A program made the translations under genes and the position numbers. This document shows, piece by piece, positions 54,561 to 63,858 of a DNA stretch of 64,000 nt. How positions within the stretch are numbered: position 1 is the first letter of the stretch; each line of letters opens with the position of its first letter. Where the stretch lies: the NCBI GenBank assembly GCA_017305635.1, contig JAFKKF010000010.1, positions 62,001-126,000 of the forward strand, read 5' to 3'. The stretch comes from Hyphomicrobiales bacterium. Its GTDB lineage: Bacteria > Pseudomonadota > Alphaproteobacteria > Rhizobiales > Kaistiaceae. The notes under the pieces were generated by a model, which worked only from the letters and a program-made list of their open reading frames with translations, searched no databases and was not told the DNA's origin.

Positions 54561-56396
54561 CTATGGACTCGTCGGCACGGCCGCGTCGATGACGCGGAGC
54601 GACGGCGTGCGCCGGCCCTGCCACTGGTCGACCGAGAGGATGCCGGCAATGTGGCGGATTTCGCCGCGCGCCGCGGCTAGCGCCCGGCCGAGCTCGCTGT
54701 CGGCGCCACGAAAGAGGACCGCCTTGAGGCTCGTCCCGTCCGGTCCGGCGAGGGCCATGCGGAGATGGGCGTTGCCGACCACCTCGGCATAGGCGATGCG
54801 GTGGGCCGGCAGCGCGACGAGCGGATCGGCATGGCCGGCGCCGAAGGGCCCTGCCCGCTCGATCAGGTCGATGAGCTCGACGGTCGCGCCGCGCGCCGAG
54901 AGCGCCGCATCGACCGGCAGGCCCTCGGCCTCGCGGCTGGCATGGACGCCGGCGTGCAGCGTCTCCTCGAGATAGGCGCGAAAATCGCCGAGCCGGTCAT
55001 GGGCGATGGTGAGGCCTGCCGCCATGGCATGACCACCGCCCTTGATCAGGATCCCGCGTTCGACCGCCTCGCGCACGGCATGGCCGAGGTCGATGCCGGC
55101 GATGGAGCGGCCGGAGCCGGCACCCGTGCCGTTCGGGTTGAAGGCGACGGCGATGGCCGGGCGGCCGTAGCGCTCCTTGAGGCGCGCGGCGATCAGCCCG
55201 ACGACGCCGGGATGCCAGCGGCTGCTGCCGGTGACCAGCACCGCCGGCCCGAAGCCGCCGCGGATCTCGGCCTCGACCTCGGCGCAGGCTTCCTCCAGCA
55301 TCACCGTCTCCATCGCCTGGCGCTCGCGGTTCAGGCGGTCGAGCTCGGCGGCGATCTGTTCGCATTCGGCCGGATCGTCGCTGACGAGCAGCGTTGCGCC
55401 GAGCGCGGCATTGCCGATGCGCCCGCCGGCATTGATGCGCGGGCCGAAGACGAAGCCGAGGTGGTAGGGCTGGACCGGCCCGCCGAGGCGCGCGACATCG
55501 GCGAGCGCGGCGAGGCCGCGATTGCCGCGTCGGGCAAGCGCCAGCAGGCCCTTGGAGACGAAAGCGCGGTTCAACCCGACAAGCGGGACCACGTCGCAGA
55601 CCGTGCCGAGCGCCACGAGGTCGAGCCAGGCGAGGAGCTGCGGCTCGGGCCGCGCCTCGCCGTACCAGCCGCGATTGCGCAGCTCGCGGTTGACGGCGAC
55701 AACGGCGAGGAAGGTCACGCCGACCGCAGCGAGGTAGCCGAGGCCGGAGAGATCGTCATGGCGATTGGGGTTCACCACCACATTGGCTTTTGGCAGCTCG
55801 ATGCCGACCTGGTGATGGTCGATGACGACGACGTCCATGCCGAGCTCGCGGGCGACGGCGATCGCCTCGTGGCTGGTCGAGCCGCAATCGAGGGTTACGA
55901 GGAGCTTCGCGCCTTGTCCGGCAAGCTTGCGGATCGCGTCCGGATTGGGCCCGTAGCCCTCGAAGATGCGGTCGGGGATGTAAATGGCCGCGTCGCGGCC
56001 CTGCGCGCGCAGGAAGCGGGCGAAAAGCGCCGACGAGCTGGCGCCGTCGACGTCATAGTCGCCGAAGAGCGCGATCGGCTCGTCGGCGATGATCGCGGTG
56101 GCAATGCGCGCCGCGGCCGCATCCATCTCGGTGATGCTCGACGGATCGGGCATCAGCGTCTTCACCGACGGCTCGAGGAAGGCCGCCGCGTCGTCCGGCG
56201 CCACGCCGCGGCCTGCCAGGATGCGGGCGACGATGTCCGGCACCTCGTGGCGCTGGGCGATGGCCAGCGCCGCCTGCGTGCCGGCGGCGTCCAGACGGTC
56301 GATCCAGCGACGCCCGGTCAGCGAACGCTCCACGCCGAGGAAGGCGCGCGCCGGCAGGTCCGGCTCGAACAGGCGATTCGCGACGGCCGTATTCAT
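54561..56396 (-). CDS. recJ: Single-stranded-DNA exonuclease RecJ
   Basis: A 611-residue 5'-3' ssDNA exonuclease for recombination and repair. The DHH domain has FGDYDVDGASSSAL (about 112-125), LDCGS and VVIDHHQVG (DHH at 193-195); the DHHA1 domain has SRWHPGVVGLIAARLKERYGRPA, SGRSI and GGHAMAAG; a C-terminal OB-type domain follows. Length fits RecJ. In many Rhizobiales recJ follows glpX; here a plus-strand gene intervenes. Confidence 0.96.
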   Translation of the reverse strand: MNTAVANRLFEPDLPARAFLGVERSLTGRRWIDRLDAAGTQAALAIAQRHEVPDIVARILAGRGVAPDDAAAFLEPSVKTLMPDPSSITEMDAAAARIATAIIADEPIALFGDYDVDGASSSALFARFLRAQGRDAAIYIPDRIFEGYGPNPDAIRKLAGQGAKLLVTLDCGSTSHEAIAVARELGMDVVVIDHHQVGIELPKANVVVNPNRHDDLSGLGYLAAVGVTFLAVVAVNRELRNRGWYGEARPEPQLLAWLDLVALGTVCDVVPLVGLNRAFVSKGLLALARRGNRGLAALADVARLGGPVQPYHLGFVFGPRINAGGRIGNAALGATLLVSDDPAECEQIAAELDRLNRERQAMETVMLEEACAEVEAEIRGGFGPAVLVTGSSRWHPGVVGLIAARLKERYGRPAIAVAFNPNGTGAGSGRSIAGIDLGHAVREAVERGILIKGGGHAMAAGLTIAHDRLGDFRAYLEETLHAGVHASREAEGLPVDAALSARGATVELIDLIERAGPFGAGHADPLVALPAHRIAYAEVVGNAHLRMALAGPDGTSLKAVLFRGADSELGRALAAARGEIRHIAGILSVDQWQGRRTPSLRVIDAAVPTSP

Positions 56397-56529
56397 CGCG
56401 GTTTCTTAGCCCGCGAGCGTGGCCGGCGCCACGGCGGCAAGCGCCCGCCTGCGACATGCTGCCACATTCGTGGGCAATGGACCGCCCGAGGGGGCCGGCA
56501 ATAGCCTTTGTCTTTTGGGAGAATTCTCG

Positions 56530-57240
56530 ATGATCATCCTCGACCGTCGCCGCTTCCTCGGTACCATGGCCGCCGTCGCGGGCGCTTCCACCCTCGCCGC
56601 GATCCGCCCCGCCTCGGCCGCCGATGCGCCGGTCGGCTTCCCGGAGGCGAGCAGCAACCCGCTTCGCTGGCCTTTCGTGATGGGCCTCCTCGTCGCCGGC
56701 GATGCGGCCGCGCGCGAGGCCGAGATCGCCGCGCTCCGCGACAAGACCTCCTACCGGCGGAAGCTCGCCTACGCCTCTTCCGACCGGAAGAAGGAGGCCT
56801 TCGCGGAGGCCCTGATCGCCTGGTTCGCGACCGGCAAGGACGTCCGCTTCGCCGGGCTCATCGTGGTCGACCCGGATGCCAAGTGGCCGAACGAGGATGC
56901 CGCCCGCGACAAGGTCATGGCGAGCCTCTGCACGCAGCTGATCGAGACGGCGGGCGCGCCGAAGGGCCTCGTCCTCAACATACCGGACAAGCGGAAGACG
57001 CCGCGCGACCGCACCCTGCGCGCGCTGGTGCCGGTGCCCGCCGATGGGGCTCCGCCGGACATGCCCAATCTCGACCAGGCGGCGCGGTTCCTCACCGGCT
57101 GCCTCTATGGCGAAGCAGCCGCCGCCAGCCAGGCGCTGAAGGTGAAGCTCACCGGCACGCTCAAATCGGCCCTGAAGGTCGAGGCGCTCTCCGCGGCGAA
57201 CCTCGCCGGCAAGTTCACCGTCGCGGCGGTATCGCTCTGA
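56530..57240 (+). CDS. Tat-exported protein of unknown function
   Basis: A 236-residue protein with a twin-arginine signal (DRRRFLGTMAAVAGASTLAAIRPASAAD), so it is probably exported folded. The mature part is helical with no clear cofactor motif; the family is not recognised. GGGAGAATTCTCG precedes ATG 56530. It is a single plus-strand gene inserted between glpX and recJ, both on the minus strand. Confidence 0.8.
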   Translation: MIILDRRRFLGTMAAVAGASTLAAIRPASAADAPVGFPEASSNPLRWPFVMGLLVAGDAAAREAEIAALRDKTSYRRKLAYASSDRKKEAFAEALIAWFATGKDVRFAGLIVVDPDAKWPNEDAARDKVMASLCTQLIETAGAPKGLVLNIPDKRKTPRDRTLRALVPVPADGAPPDMPNLDQAARFLTGCLYGEAAAASQALKVKLTGTLKSALKVEALSAANLAGKFTVAAVSL

Positions 57241-57242
57241 GC

Positions 57243-57295
57243 CCCGCAAAAGAAATAGCCGGGCGACGGACCAGCATAGCTGGAGCACGCCCGGC
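57243..57295 (-). terminator. Nested hairpin downstream of glpX
   Basis: GCCGGGC (57258-57264) pairs with GCCCGGC (57289-57295), and inside it CCAGC (57271-57275) pairs with GCTGG (57279-57283). On the minus strand the stem is followed by TATTTCTTTTGCG, so it can end transcripts coming from glpX; for the plus-strand gene that stops at 57240 it forms the 3' boundary. Confidence 0.6.
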
Positions 57296-57392
57296 AGGCG
57301 GTCAGATTTGCGCGGGGGCCGCCGGGTGTCAAGCAGCCTCATTCATTCTCATCGCCGTCAGCCCGGACAAGCCGCGAAGCGGCACGATCCGG

Positions 57393-57417
57393 GATCCATG
57401 CCATGACGGCATGGATC
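57393..57417. repeat. Palindromic intergenic unit
   Basis: GATCCATGCC (57393-57402) and GGCATGGATC (57408-57417) form a perfect 10-base inverted repeat with a 5-base loop, next to a second small dyad GGGTCAAGCCC. Such units are common between genes in Rhizobiales genomes. The remainder of the 57241-57525 gap shows no gene. Confidence 0.7.
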
Positions 57418-57525
57418 GCCGGGTCAAGCCCGGCGACGACGGAAAGGTCGGGGTTCATCGGGAAGACCGAGAGGGACAACGCCCTGCAAGCGCGCCCTCC
57501 ACTTCGCGTCCCCGAAGAGGAACCG

Positions 57526-58524
57526 CTACCCGTCGAACTTATCCGGGTCCTGGTGCAGCGCGCGGATCCAGCGCACCGTGCCCGAGGAGGAGCGCATGAC
57601 CAGCGTGTGGGTGGTGATGCCGTTCCTGGCGAAGCGCACGCCCGACAGGAGATTGCCGTCAGTGACGCCGGTGGCGGCGAAGAGCACGTCACCCTTGGCC
57701 ATGTCGGTCTTGTCGAGCTTGCGGCGGAAATCGGTCACGCCCATGCGGCGGGCGCGCTGCTTCGCCTCGTCGGAATCGGTGACGAGGCGGCCCTGCATCT
57801 GGCCGCCGATGCAGGAGAGCGCGGCGGCCGCAAGCACGCCCTCGGGCGCGCCGCCGGTGCCGAGATAGATGTCGATGCCGCTCCGCTCCGGATCGGTCGT
57901 GTCGATGACGCCCGCCACGTCGCCGTCGCCGATCAGGCGGATGGCGGCGCCGGTAGCGCGGATCTCCTCGATGATCCTGGCGTGGCGCGGGCGCTCCAGC
58001 ACGCAGGCGGCGATCTCGCCGACCGGCACGCCCTTGGCGTCGGCCAGCGCGTGGAGGTTCTCGGCGACCGACTTGTCGAGATCGACGACGCCTTTCGGAT
58101 AGCCGGGGCCGACGGCGATCTTCTCCATGTAGACGTCGGGCGCGTTGAGAAGGCCGCCCTTCTCCGCGATCGCGACGACCGCGAGCGCGTTGGGAAGGTT
58201 CTTGGCGCAGATCGTGGTGCCCTCCAGCGGGTCGAGGGCGATGTCGACCCGCGGACCATTGCGGGTGCCGACCTCCTCGCCGATGTAGAGCATCGGGGCC
58301 TCGTCGCGCTCGCCCTCGCCGATCACCACCGTGCCGTCGATCTGGAGCTTGTTCAGCTCGCGGCGCATGGCATCGACGGCGGCCTGGTCGGCAGCCTTCT
58401 CGTCGCCGCGGCCGCGCAGCCGGGCGGCGGCCACCGCGGCGCGCTCGGTGACGCGGGCGAGTTCCAGCGCGAGCACGCGGTCGAGTGCCGGCTCGTGGCG
58501 GGCGAAACGGGGTTGGTCGTTCAC
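57526..58524 (-). CDS. glpX: Class II fructose-1,6-bisphosphatase
   Basis: Gluconeogenic phosphatase of 332 residues. Metal/phosphate motifs are GEGERDEAPMLYIGEEVG, DIALDPLEGTT and GTGGAPEGVLAAAAL. It is the GlpX type, common in organisms that grow on organic acids. It lies 24 bases downstream of hom on the same strand and 283 bases before a plus-strand Tat gene. Confidence 0.95.
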   Translation of the reverse strand: MNDQPRFARHEPALDRVLALELARVTERAAVAAARLRGRGDEKAADQAAVDAMRRELNKLQIDGTVVIGEGERDEAPMLYIGEEVGTRNGPRVDIALDPLEGTTICAKNLPNALAVVAIAEKGGLLNAPDVYMEKIAVGPGYPKGVVDLDKSVAENLHALADAKGVPVGEIAACVLERPRHARIIEEIRATGAAIRLIGDGDVAGVIDTTDPERSGIDIYLGTGGAPEGVLAAAALSCIGGQMQGRLVTDSDEAKQRARRMGVTDFRRKLDKTDMAKGDVLFAATGVTDGNLLSGVRFARNGITTHTLVMRSSSGTVRWIRALHQDPDKFDG

Positions 58525-58548
58525 GGGGGGGCCTCCTCGGACTTCTCG

Positions 58549-59874
58549 TCAGCCGAACTGCTCGATCCGGATCATCTGGGGGTCGCCGGCGACATGGCCG
58601 TCGGCCTTGATCGCCTCCAGCGCCTCGCGGATCGCCGTCTCGGTCGTCTCGTAGGTGATCATGATGACCGGCTGCGGCTCCGCCATGACCGGATGGCCGG
58701 GCGCGTTGGCGCGCGGCGCGCGGCGCCGCTGCACGATCGATTCCAGCGAGATCGCCTTGTCGGCCATGCGCCGGGCGATGGCCGCGAAGGCGCCGGGCCG
58801 GTCATAGACCGCGAGGCGGATGTAGTAGCCGCCCTCATGCGCCCGGATTTCCGCCTGGCGATAGGGCTCGAGGTGCGAGGCGGGGCGGCCGAAGGTGCCG
58901 ACCCGGTCGCCGCGGGCAATGTCGGCAATGTCGCTCATCACCGACGAGGCGGTCGCCGCACCGCCGGCGCCGGCGCCGGAAAGCACGAGCTGGCCGGCGA
59001 AATCGGCATCGACCGCGACAGCGTTGGTGACGCCGTCGATGCGCGCGATGGCCGAGGACTTCGGCACCATGGTCGGGTGGACGCGCTGCTCGATGCCGGA
59101 TTCGGTGCGGCTCGCCACGCCGAGGAGCTTGATGCGGTAGCCGAGCTCGTCGGCGGCCTCGAAGTCGGCCGGCGTGATGCGCGAAATGCCCTCGACGTAG
59201 ATCGCGTCGGCATCGACCTCGGTGCCGAAGGCGATGGCGGTGAGCAGCGAGAGCTTGTGGGCGGCGTCGAAGCCCTCGACGTCGAAGGTCGGATCGGCCT
59301 CCGCATAGCCGAGCTTCTGGGCGGCCGCGAGGCATTCGGCGAAGGAAAGGTCCTCCTCCTGCATCCGGGTCAGGATGTAGTTGCAGGTGCCGTTGAGGAT
59401 GCCATAGACGCGGTTGATCGTGTTGCCGGCGAGCGCCTCGCGCAGCGTCTTGATGACCGGGATGCCGCCGGCCACCGCGGCCTCAAAATTGAGGCTGACG
59501 CCCTTCCCTTCCGCGGCCCGCGCGAGCGCGACGCCGTGCCGCGACAGAAGCGCCTTGTTGGCGGTGACCACGTGCTTGCCGGCATCGATCGCGGCGCGCA
59601 CGGATTCGTTGGCCGGACCCTCGGCGCCACCGATCAGCTCGACGAAGACGTCATTGCCCGGGTCGCGGGCGAGCGCCACCGGGTCATCGAACCAACGGGC
59701 GGCGGAAAGGTCGACCGGCCGCGTCTTCGCCCGGTCGCGGGCAGCGATACCGGAAATGGCGATCGGCCGGCCGGTGCGGATGGCGAGTTCGTTGCCGTGG
59801 CGCTGGATCAGCCCGGCGAGCGCGGAACCGACCGTGCCGAGGCCGGCGAGGCCGATCCTGAGCGGCGCATTCAT
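58549..59874 (-). CDS. hom: Homoserine dehydrogenase
   Basis: Reduces aspartate semialdehyde to homoserine, precursor of threonine and methionine. A 441-residue protein with NAD(P) motif RIGLAGLGTVGSAL near the start, central VTANKALLSRHG, catalytic GGIPVIKTLREALAGN and NGTCNYILTRM, and a C-terminal ACT regulatory domain (about 360-435, GGYYIRLAVYDRPGAFAAIARRM). It is followed by glpX on the same transcript and preceded by an aminotransferase gene. Confidence 0.96.
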   Translation of the reverse strand: MNAPLRIGLAGLGTVGSALAGLIQRHGNELAIRTGRPIAISGIAARDRAKTRPVDLSAARWFDDPVALARDPGNDVFVELIGGAEGPANESVRAAIDAGKHVVTANKALLSRHGVALARAAEGKGVSLNFEAAVAGGIPVIKTLREALAGNTINRVYGILNGTCNYILTRMQEEDLSFAECLAAAQKLGYAEADPTFDVEGFDAAHKLSLLTAIAFGTEVDADAIYVEGISRITPADFEAADELGYRIKLLGVASRTESGIEQRVHPTMVPKSSAIARIDGVTNAVAVDADFAGQLVLSGAGAGGAATASSVMSDIADIARGDRVGTFGRPASHLEPYRQAEIRAHEGGYYIRLAVYDRPGAFAAIARRMADKAISLESIVQRRRAPRANAPGHPVMAEPQPVIMITYETTETAIREALEAIKADGHVAGDPQMIRIEQFG

Positions 59875-60000
59875 GAGAGAATCCCCGGCAAATGCTTCAT
59901 CGGCCAGACGTCCTCTTCCGGAAAACGTCCAGCGCGCCAAGGGCATACACGCGAATGCCCCCGGCGTCATCCCCCGAGGGGACGGCAGGAAATGCGAAAG

Positions 60001-61218
60001 CTAACGGGCGGCTGCGATCGGGATGACGTTATGCAGCGTATTGTCCGCGCCTTCGAGGAAGCGGCGGAGGCTGCGAGCGGCCTGGCGGATGCGCTGCTCG
60101 TTCTCGACCAGGGCGATGCGCACGTAGGAATCGCCGTGCTCGCCGAAGCCGATGCCGGGGGCGACCGCCATGTCGGCCTTCTCGATGAGGAGCTTGGCGA
60201 ACTCCACCGAGCCGAGGGAGCGGAACCTTTCCGGGATCGGCGCCCAGGCGAACATCGAGGCGGTCGGCGCCGGGATCGGCCAGCCGGCCCGGGTGAAGGT
60301 CTCCACCATCACATCGCGGCGGCGCTTGTAGGTCTGGCGCATCTCCTCGATGCAGTCCTGCGGGCCGTTCAGGGCCGCCGTCGCGGCGACCTGGATCGGC
60401 GTGAAGGCGCCGTAGTCGAGATACGACTTGACCCGGCCGAGCGCGGCGATCAGCCGCTCGTTGCCGACCGCGAAGCCGACGCGCCAGCCGGCCATGGAGA
60501 AGGTCTTCGACATGGAGGTGAACTCGACCGCCACCTCCATGGCGCCGGGAACCTGGAGGATCGAGGGCGGCGGGTTGCCGTCGAAATAGACCTCCGAATA
60601 GGCGAGGTCGGAGAGGACGATCAGGTCGTTCCGGCGGGCGAACGAGACGAGGTCGCGGTAGAAGTCGAGGTCCGCGACATGGGCCGTCGGATTCGACGGA
60701 TAGCAGACCACCACCGCGAGCGGCTTCGGGATCGAGTGCATGACGGCCCGCTCGAGGGCGCGGAAATAGTCGGCGTCCGGCGCCGCGGGCAGCGAGCGGA
60801 TGACGCCGCCGGCCATGAGGAAGCCGAAGGCGTGGATCGGGTAGCTGGGGTTCGGGCAGAGGATGACGTCGCCCGGCGCCGTGATCGCCTGCGCCATGTT
60901 GGCGAAGCCTTCCTTCGAGCCGATGGTGACGATCACCTGGCTGTTCGGGTCGAGCTTCACGCCGAAGCGGCGGTCGTAGTAGGCGGCCTGGGCCTTGCGG
61001 AGGCCGTTGATGCCGCGCGAGGCGGAATAGCCGTGGGTGTCCGGGCGCTGCGCGGTCTCGGCGAGCTTCTGGATGATGTGCGGCGGCGTCGGCAGGTCCG
61101 GGTTGCCCATGCCGAGGTCCACGATGTCGGCGCCGGCGGCACGAGCGCTAGCCTTCAGCCGGTTGACCTGCTCGAAGACATAGGGCGGCAGGCGCCGCAC
61201 GCTGTGGAACTCGCTCAT
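60001..61218 (-). CDS. Class I aminotransferase (AlaC/DapL-like)
   Basis: PLP-dependent aminotransferase of 405 residues. It has VDLGMGNPDLPTP, YPSNPTAHVADLDFYRDLV and the PLP lysine K238 in SMSKTFSMAGWRVGFAVGN. It belongs to the group that includes glutamate-pyruvate aminotransferase AlaC and LL-diaminopimelate aminotransferase-like proteins. Neighbourhood with hom suggests amino-acid biosynthesis, but the exact substrate is not certain. It heads the aminotransferase-hom-glpX group. Confidence 0.9.
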   Translation of the reverse strand: MSEFHSVRRLPPYVFEQVNRLKASARAAGADIVDLGMGNPDLPTPPHIIQKLAETAQRPDTHGYSASRGINGLRKAQAAYYDRRFGVKLDPNSQVIVTIGSKEGFANMAQAITAPGDVILCPNPSYPIHAFGFLMAGGVIRSLPAAPDADYFRALERAVMHSIPKPLAVVVCYPSNPTAHVADLDFYRDLVSFARRNDLIVLSDLAYSEVYFDGNPPPSILQVPGAMEVAVEFTSMSKTFSMAGWRVGFAVGNERLIAALGRVKSYLDYGAFTPIQVAATAALNGPQDCIEEMRQTYKRRRDVMVETFTRAGWPIPAPTASMFAWAPIPERFRSLGSVEFAKLLIEKADMAVAPGIGFGEHGDSYVRIALVENEQRIRQAARSLRRFLEGADNTLHNVIPIAAAR

Positions 61219-61297
61219 GTTTCCCGTCCCGTTTCCTCTGGGTAGAAGGGCCGGGTGATTGCACCCCTGCCCCGTGAAGTCAAAGCGATCGGCCGGC

Positions 61298-61900
61298 TCA
61301 GTTTGTCGGCGCCGGACAGCCGGCCACGCCGGCGGCGATCTGGTCGGCGGTGCACTTCTTCGCCGGTGCCTTCTGCGGGGCGACGCCCTGGCGGTTCTTC
61401 AGCGCTTCCAGCTCCGAAATGACGCGGGCGCGCTCCTCCGGCGTGAGCAGCTTGCCGGTCGGCTCGGGCGGCGGCGCGTTGATGTTGGGGAAGCCGTCGT
61501 CGCGCACCGTCTTGACTACCGGCGCCGGCACCTTCTCCGGCTCGCCGGGCAAGGGCTGCGGCTCCGCGGCAAAGGCTGCTGGCGCGACGGAAGGCTCGGG
61601 CGCCGCGGGAGCCGCCTTGGCGACCTTGGCCGGCACTGCCGGCTTCTTCGTCCTGACGGGCGCCGCCGGCGCGTCCGACGCAGCGTTGATCGTCCCGACA
61701 TTGACCGGATTGGCGTCGGCGGTAGCTGGCGCCGGGGCTGCCGCCGGACCGGGATCGATCGGCGAGCCGCTCGCGGAGGCGACCGGCTTGGCGAAATCGC
61801 CGCCGCCGGCGGTATGCGAGCAGGCGCCAAGGCCGAGGCCAAGGGCGGCCATAAGCGCGAACGGCGCCAGCCGGCGGGTCAGCGAAGCGGTCGTGGACAT
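61298..61900 (-). CDS. Lipoprotein of unknown function
   Basis: A 200-residue Ala/Pro-rich protein with a lipobox (LGLGLGAC-SHT, Cys27) after a signal peptide, so it is probably a membrane lipoprotein. The middle is low-complexity (many Ala, Pro, Lys), and the C-terminal part LTPEERARVISELEALKNRQG plus a CTADQIAAGVAGC pair is the only ordered-looking segment. Not assigned to a family. It diverges from phaC with 86 bases between. Confidence 0.8.
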   Translation of the reverse strand: MSTTASLTRRLAPFALMAALGLGLGACSHTAGGGDFAKPVASASGSPIDPGPAAAPAPATADANPVNVGTINAASDAPAAPVRTKKPAVPAKVAKAAPAAPEPSVAPAAFAAEPQPLPGEPEKVPAPVVKTVRDDGFPNINAPPPEPTGKLLTPEERARVISELEALKNRQGVAPQKAPAKKCTADQIAAGVAGCPAPTN

Positions 61901-61986
61901 GGGGTGATCATCGTCGCGCTGCAAGGTGATCAAAACGTTAAGGACCGCTCTGTATTCCTGTATTCCAAGGACGTTAGGCCCATATT

Positions 61987-63840
61987 ATGACGAAAACCGG
62001 GTCGGATCAGCCGGCCCTGGGGCGGAGCAGGATGGCCGAGGAAAAGAGCCCGTCGGACGGCACTTTCGGGACCAGCGATCCCGAGGCCCTGGCGCGCAAC
62101 CTCGCGCGAGTCGTCGAGGAAGCCGGCAAGGCCGCTTCCGCCTATCTGAAGCCGCGGGAGGAAGGCAAGGCGACGCTCGATTTCAGCGAGCCCATCGCCG
62201 ACATGGTCAAGACCGTGTCCAAGGTGGTCGAATACTGGATGGGCGAGCCGGAGCGCACGGTCGAGGCCGAGCGGCGGCTGTGGGCCGGCTATCTCGACCT
62301 CTGGGCGAGCTCGCTGAAGCGCATGATGGGCGAGCCGGCGAAGCCCGCGATCGAGCCCGACCCGCGCGACAAGCGCTTCGCCGACCGGGAATGGTCGGAG
62401 AACCAGTTCTTCGATTTCCTGAAGCAGGTCTACCTGATCACCAGCCGCTGGGCCTCCGAGATGGTCGACGAGGCCGGCGGGCTCGACGAGCACACGCGCC
62501 ACAAGGCGGGCTTCTACGTCAAGCAGATCGCCAATGCGGTGGCGCCATCCAACTTCGTCCTGACCAACCCGGAAGTGCTCCGCGAGACCGTCGCCTCCAA
62601 TGCCGAGAACCTCGTCCGCGGCATGCACATGCTCGCCGAGGATATCAAGGCCGGCCACGGCGACCTCAAGATCCGCCAGTCGAGCGGCGACACGTTCGAG
62701 CTCGGCAGAAACCTCGCGACGACGCCCGGCCAGGTGATCTTCGAGAACACGCTCTGCCAGGTGATCCAGTACGAGGCGACGACCAAGGACGTGCTCAAGC
62801 GTCCCCTCCTCATCGTGCCGCCGTGGATCAACAAGTTCTACATCCTCGACCTGACGGCGGAGAAGAGCTTCATCCGCTGGTGCGTCGAGCAGGGCCAGAC
62901 CGTCTTCGTCATCTCCTGGGTCAATCCCGACAAGCGGCAGGCGAAGAAGAGCTTCGAGCACTACATGCGCGAAGGCGTCCTGAAGGCGCTCGAGGTGGCA
63001 CTGAAGGTGACTGGCGCGGACGGCGCCAATGCCGTCGGCTACTGCGTCGGCGGGACGCTCCTCTCGGTCACGCTCGCCTGGATGGCGGCGAAGGGCGACG
63101 AGCGCATCAAGTCGGCGACTTTGTTCGCGACCCAGGTCGATTTCACCCATGCCGGCGACCTGAAGGTCTTCGTCGACGAGGAGCAGATCGCCGATATCGA
63201 ATACCAGATGAAGATGACCGGCTACCTGGAGGGCGGCAAGATGTCGACCGCCTTCAACATGCTGCGGCCGAACGACCTGATCTGGCCCTATGTCATCACC
63301 AATTACTTCAAGGGCCAGAAGCCCTCGGCCTTCGACCTCCTCTACTGGAACGCCGACGCGACGCGCATGCCCGCGGCGAACCACTCCTTCTACCTGCGCA
63401 ACTGCTACCTCGATAACCGCCTGTCGGGGGGCACGATGGAGGTCGCCGGCGAGACGCTCGATCTGGCCAAGTCGAAGGTGCCGATCTACAACCTCGCCAC
63501 CCGCGAGGACCACATCGCCCCGCCGCGTTCGGTCTTCTACGGCTCATCCTTCTTCGGCGGGCCCGTGACCTTCGTGCTCACCGGCTCCGGCCACATAGCC
63601 GGGGTCATCAACCCGCCGGCGCGCAACAAGTATCAGTACTGGACAGGCCCGAAGCCGGAAGGCGACGGCTATGACGAATGGCTGAAGGTCGCCGTCGAAC
63701 ACCCCGGCTCGTGGTGGCCGCACTGGCAGAAGTGGATCGAGACGCTGGACGGCACGCGCGTCAAGGCGCGCAAGATCGGCGCGGGGAAGCTCAAGGCGAT
63801 CGAGCCGGCGCCGGGCAGCTACGTGCGGGTGCGGTCGTAG
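61987..63840 (+). CDS. phaC: Class I polyhydroxyalkanoate synthase
   Basis: Polymerises 3-hydroxyacyl-CoA into storage polyester. A 617-residue class I enzyme with the lipase-like box GYCVGG, nucleophile C353, and later the catalytic Asp (REDHIAPP) and His ([12 protein letters not shown]). N-terminal domain and length fit class I synthases. ATG 61987 was used; ATG 62032 is in frame with a good GGAG nearby and would remove 15 residues. Upstream, TGTATTCC is repeated in tandem at 61951-61966. The phasin at 930-1409 is a likely partner. Confidence 0.95.
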   Translation: MTKTGSDQPALGRSRMAEEKSPSDGTFGTSDPEALARNLARVVEEAGKAASAYLKPREEGKATLDFSEPIADMVKTVSKVVEYWMGEPERTVEAERRLWAGYLDLWASSLKRMMGEPAKPAIEPDPRDKRFADREWSENQFFDFLKQVYLITSRWASEMVDEAGGLDEHTRHKAGFYVKQIANAVAPSNFVLTNPEVLRETVASNAENLVRGMHMLAEDIKAGHGDLKIRQSSGDTFELGRNLATTPGQVIFENTLCQVIQYEATTKDVLKRPLLIVPPWINKFYILDLTAEKSFIRWCVEQGQTVFVISWVNPDKRQAKKSFEHYMREGVLKALEVALKVTGADGANAVGYCVGGTLLSVTLAWMAAKGDERIKSATLFATQVDFTHAGDLKVFVDEEQIADIEYQMKMTGYLEGGKMSTAFNMLRPNDLIWPYVITNYFKGQKPSAFDLLYWNADATRMPAANHSFYLRNCYLDNRLSGGTMEVAGETLDLAKSKVPIYNLATREDHIAPPRSVFYGSSFFGGPVTFVLTGSGHIAGVINPPARNKYQYWTGPKPEGDGYDEWLKVAVEHPGSWWPHWQKWIETLDGTRVKARKIGAGKLKAIEPAPGSYVRVRS

Positions 63841-63858
63841 CGGCCGCGCTTCGCGCCC

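Noticed and set aside
57403-61245. Very long plus-strand open frame (1280 codons) opposite glpX, hom and the aminotransferase
   Set aside because: It is the antisense shadow of three well-supported minus-strand genes in GC-rich DNA. The composition is Arg/Gly/Asp/Ala/His-rich, with no family motif.
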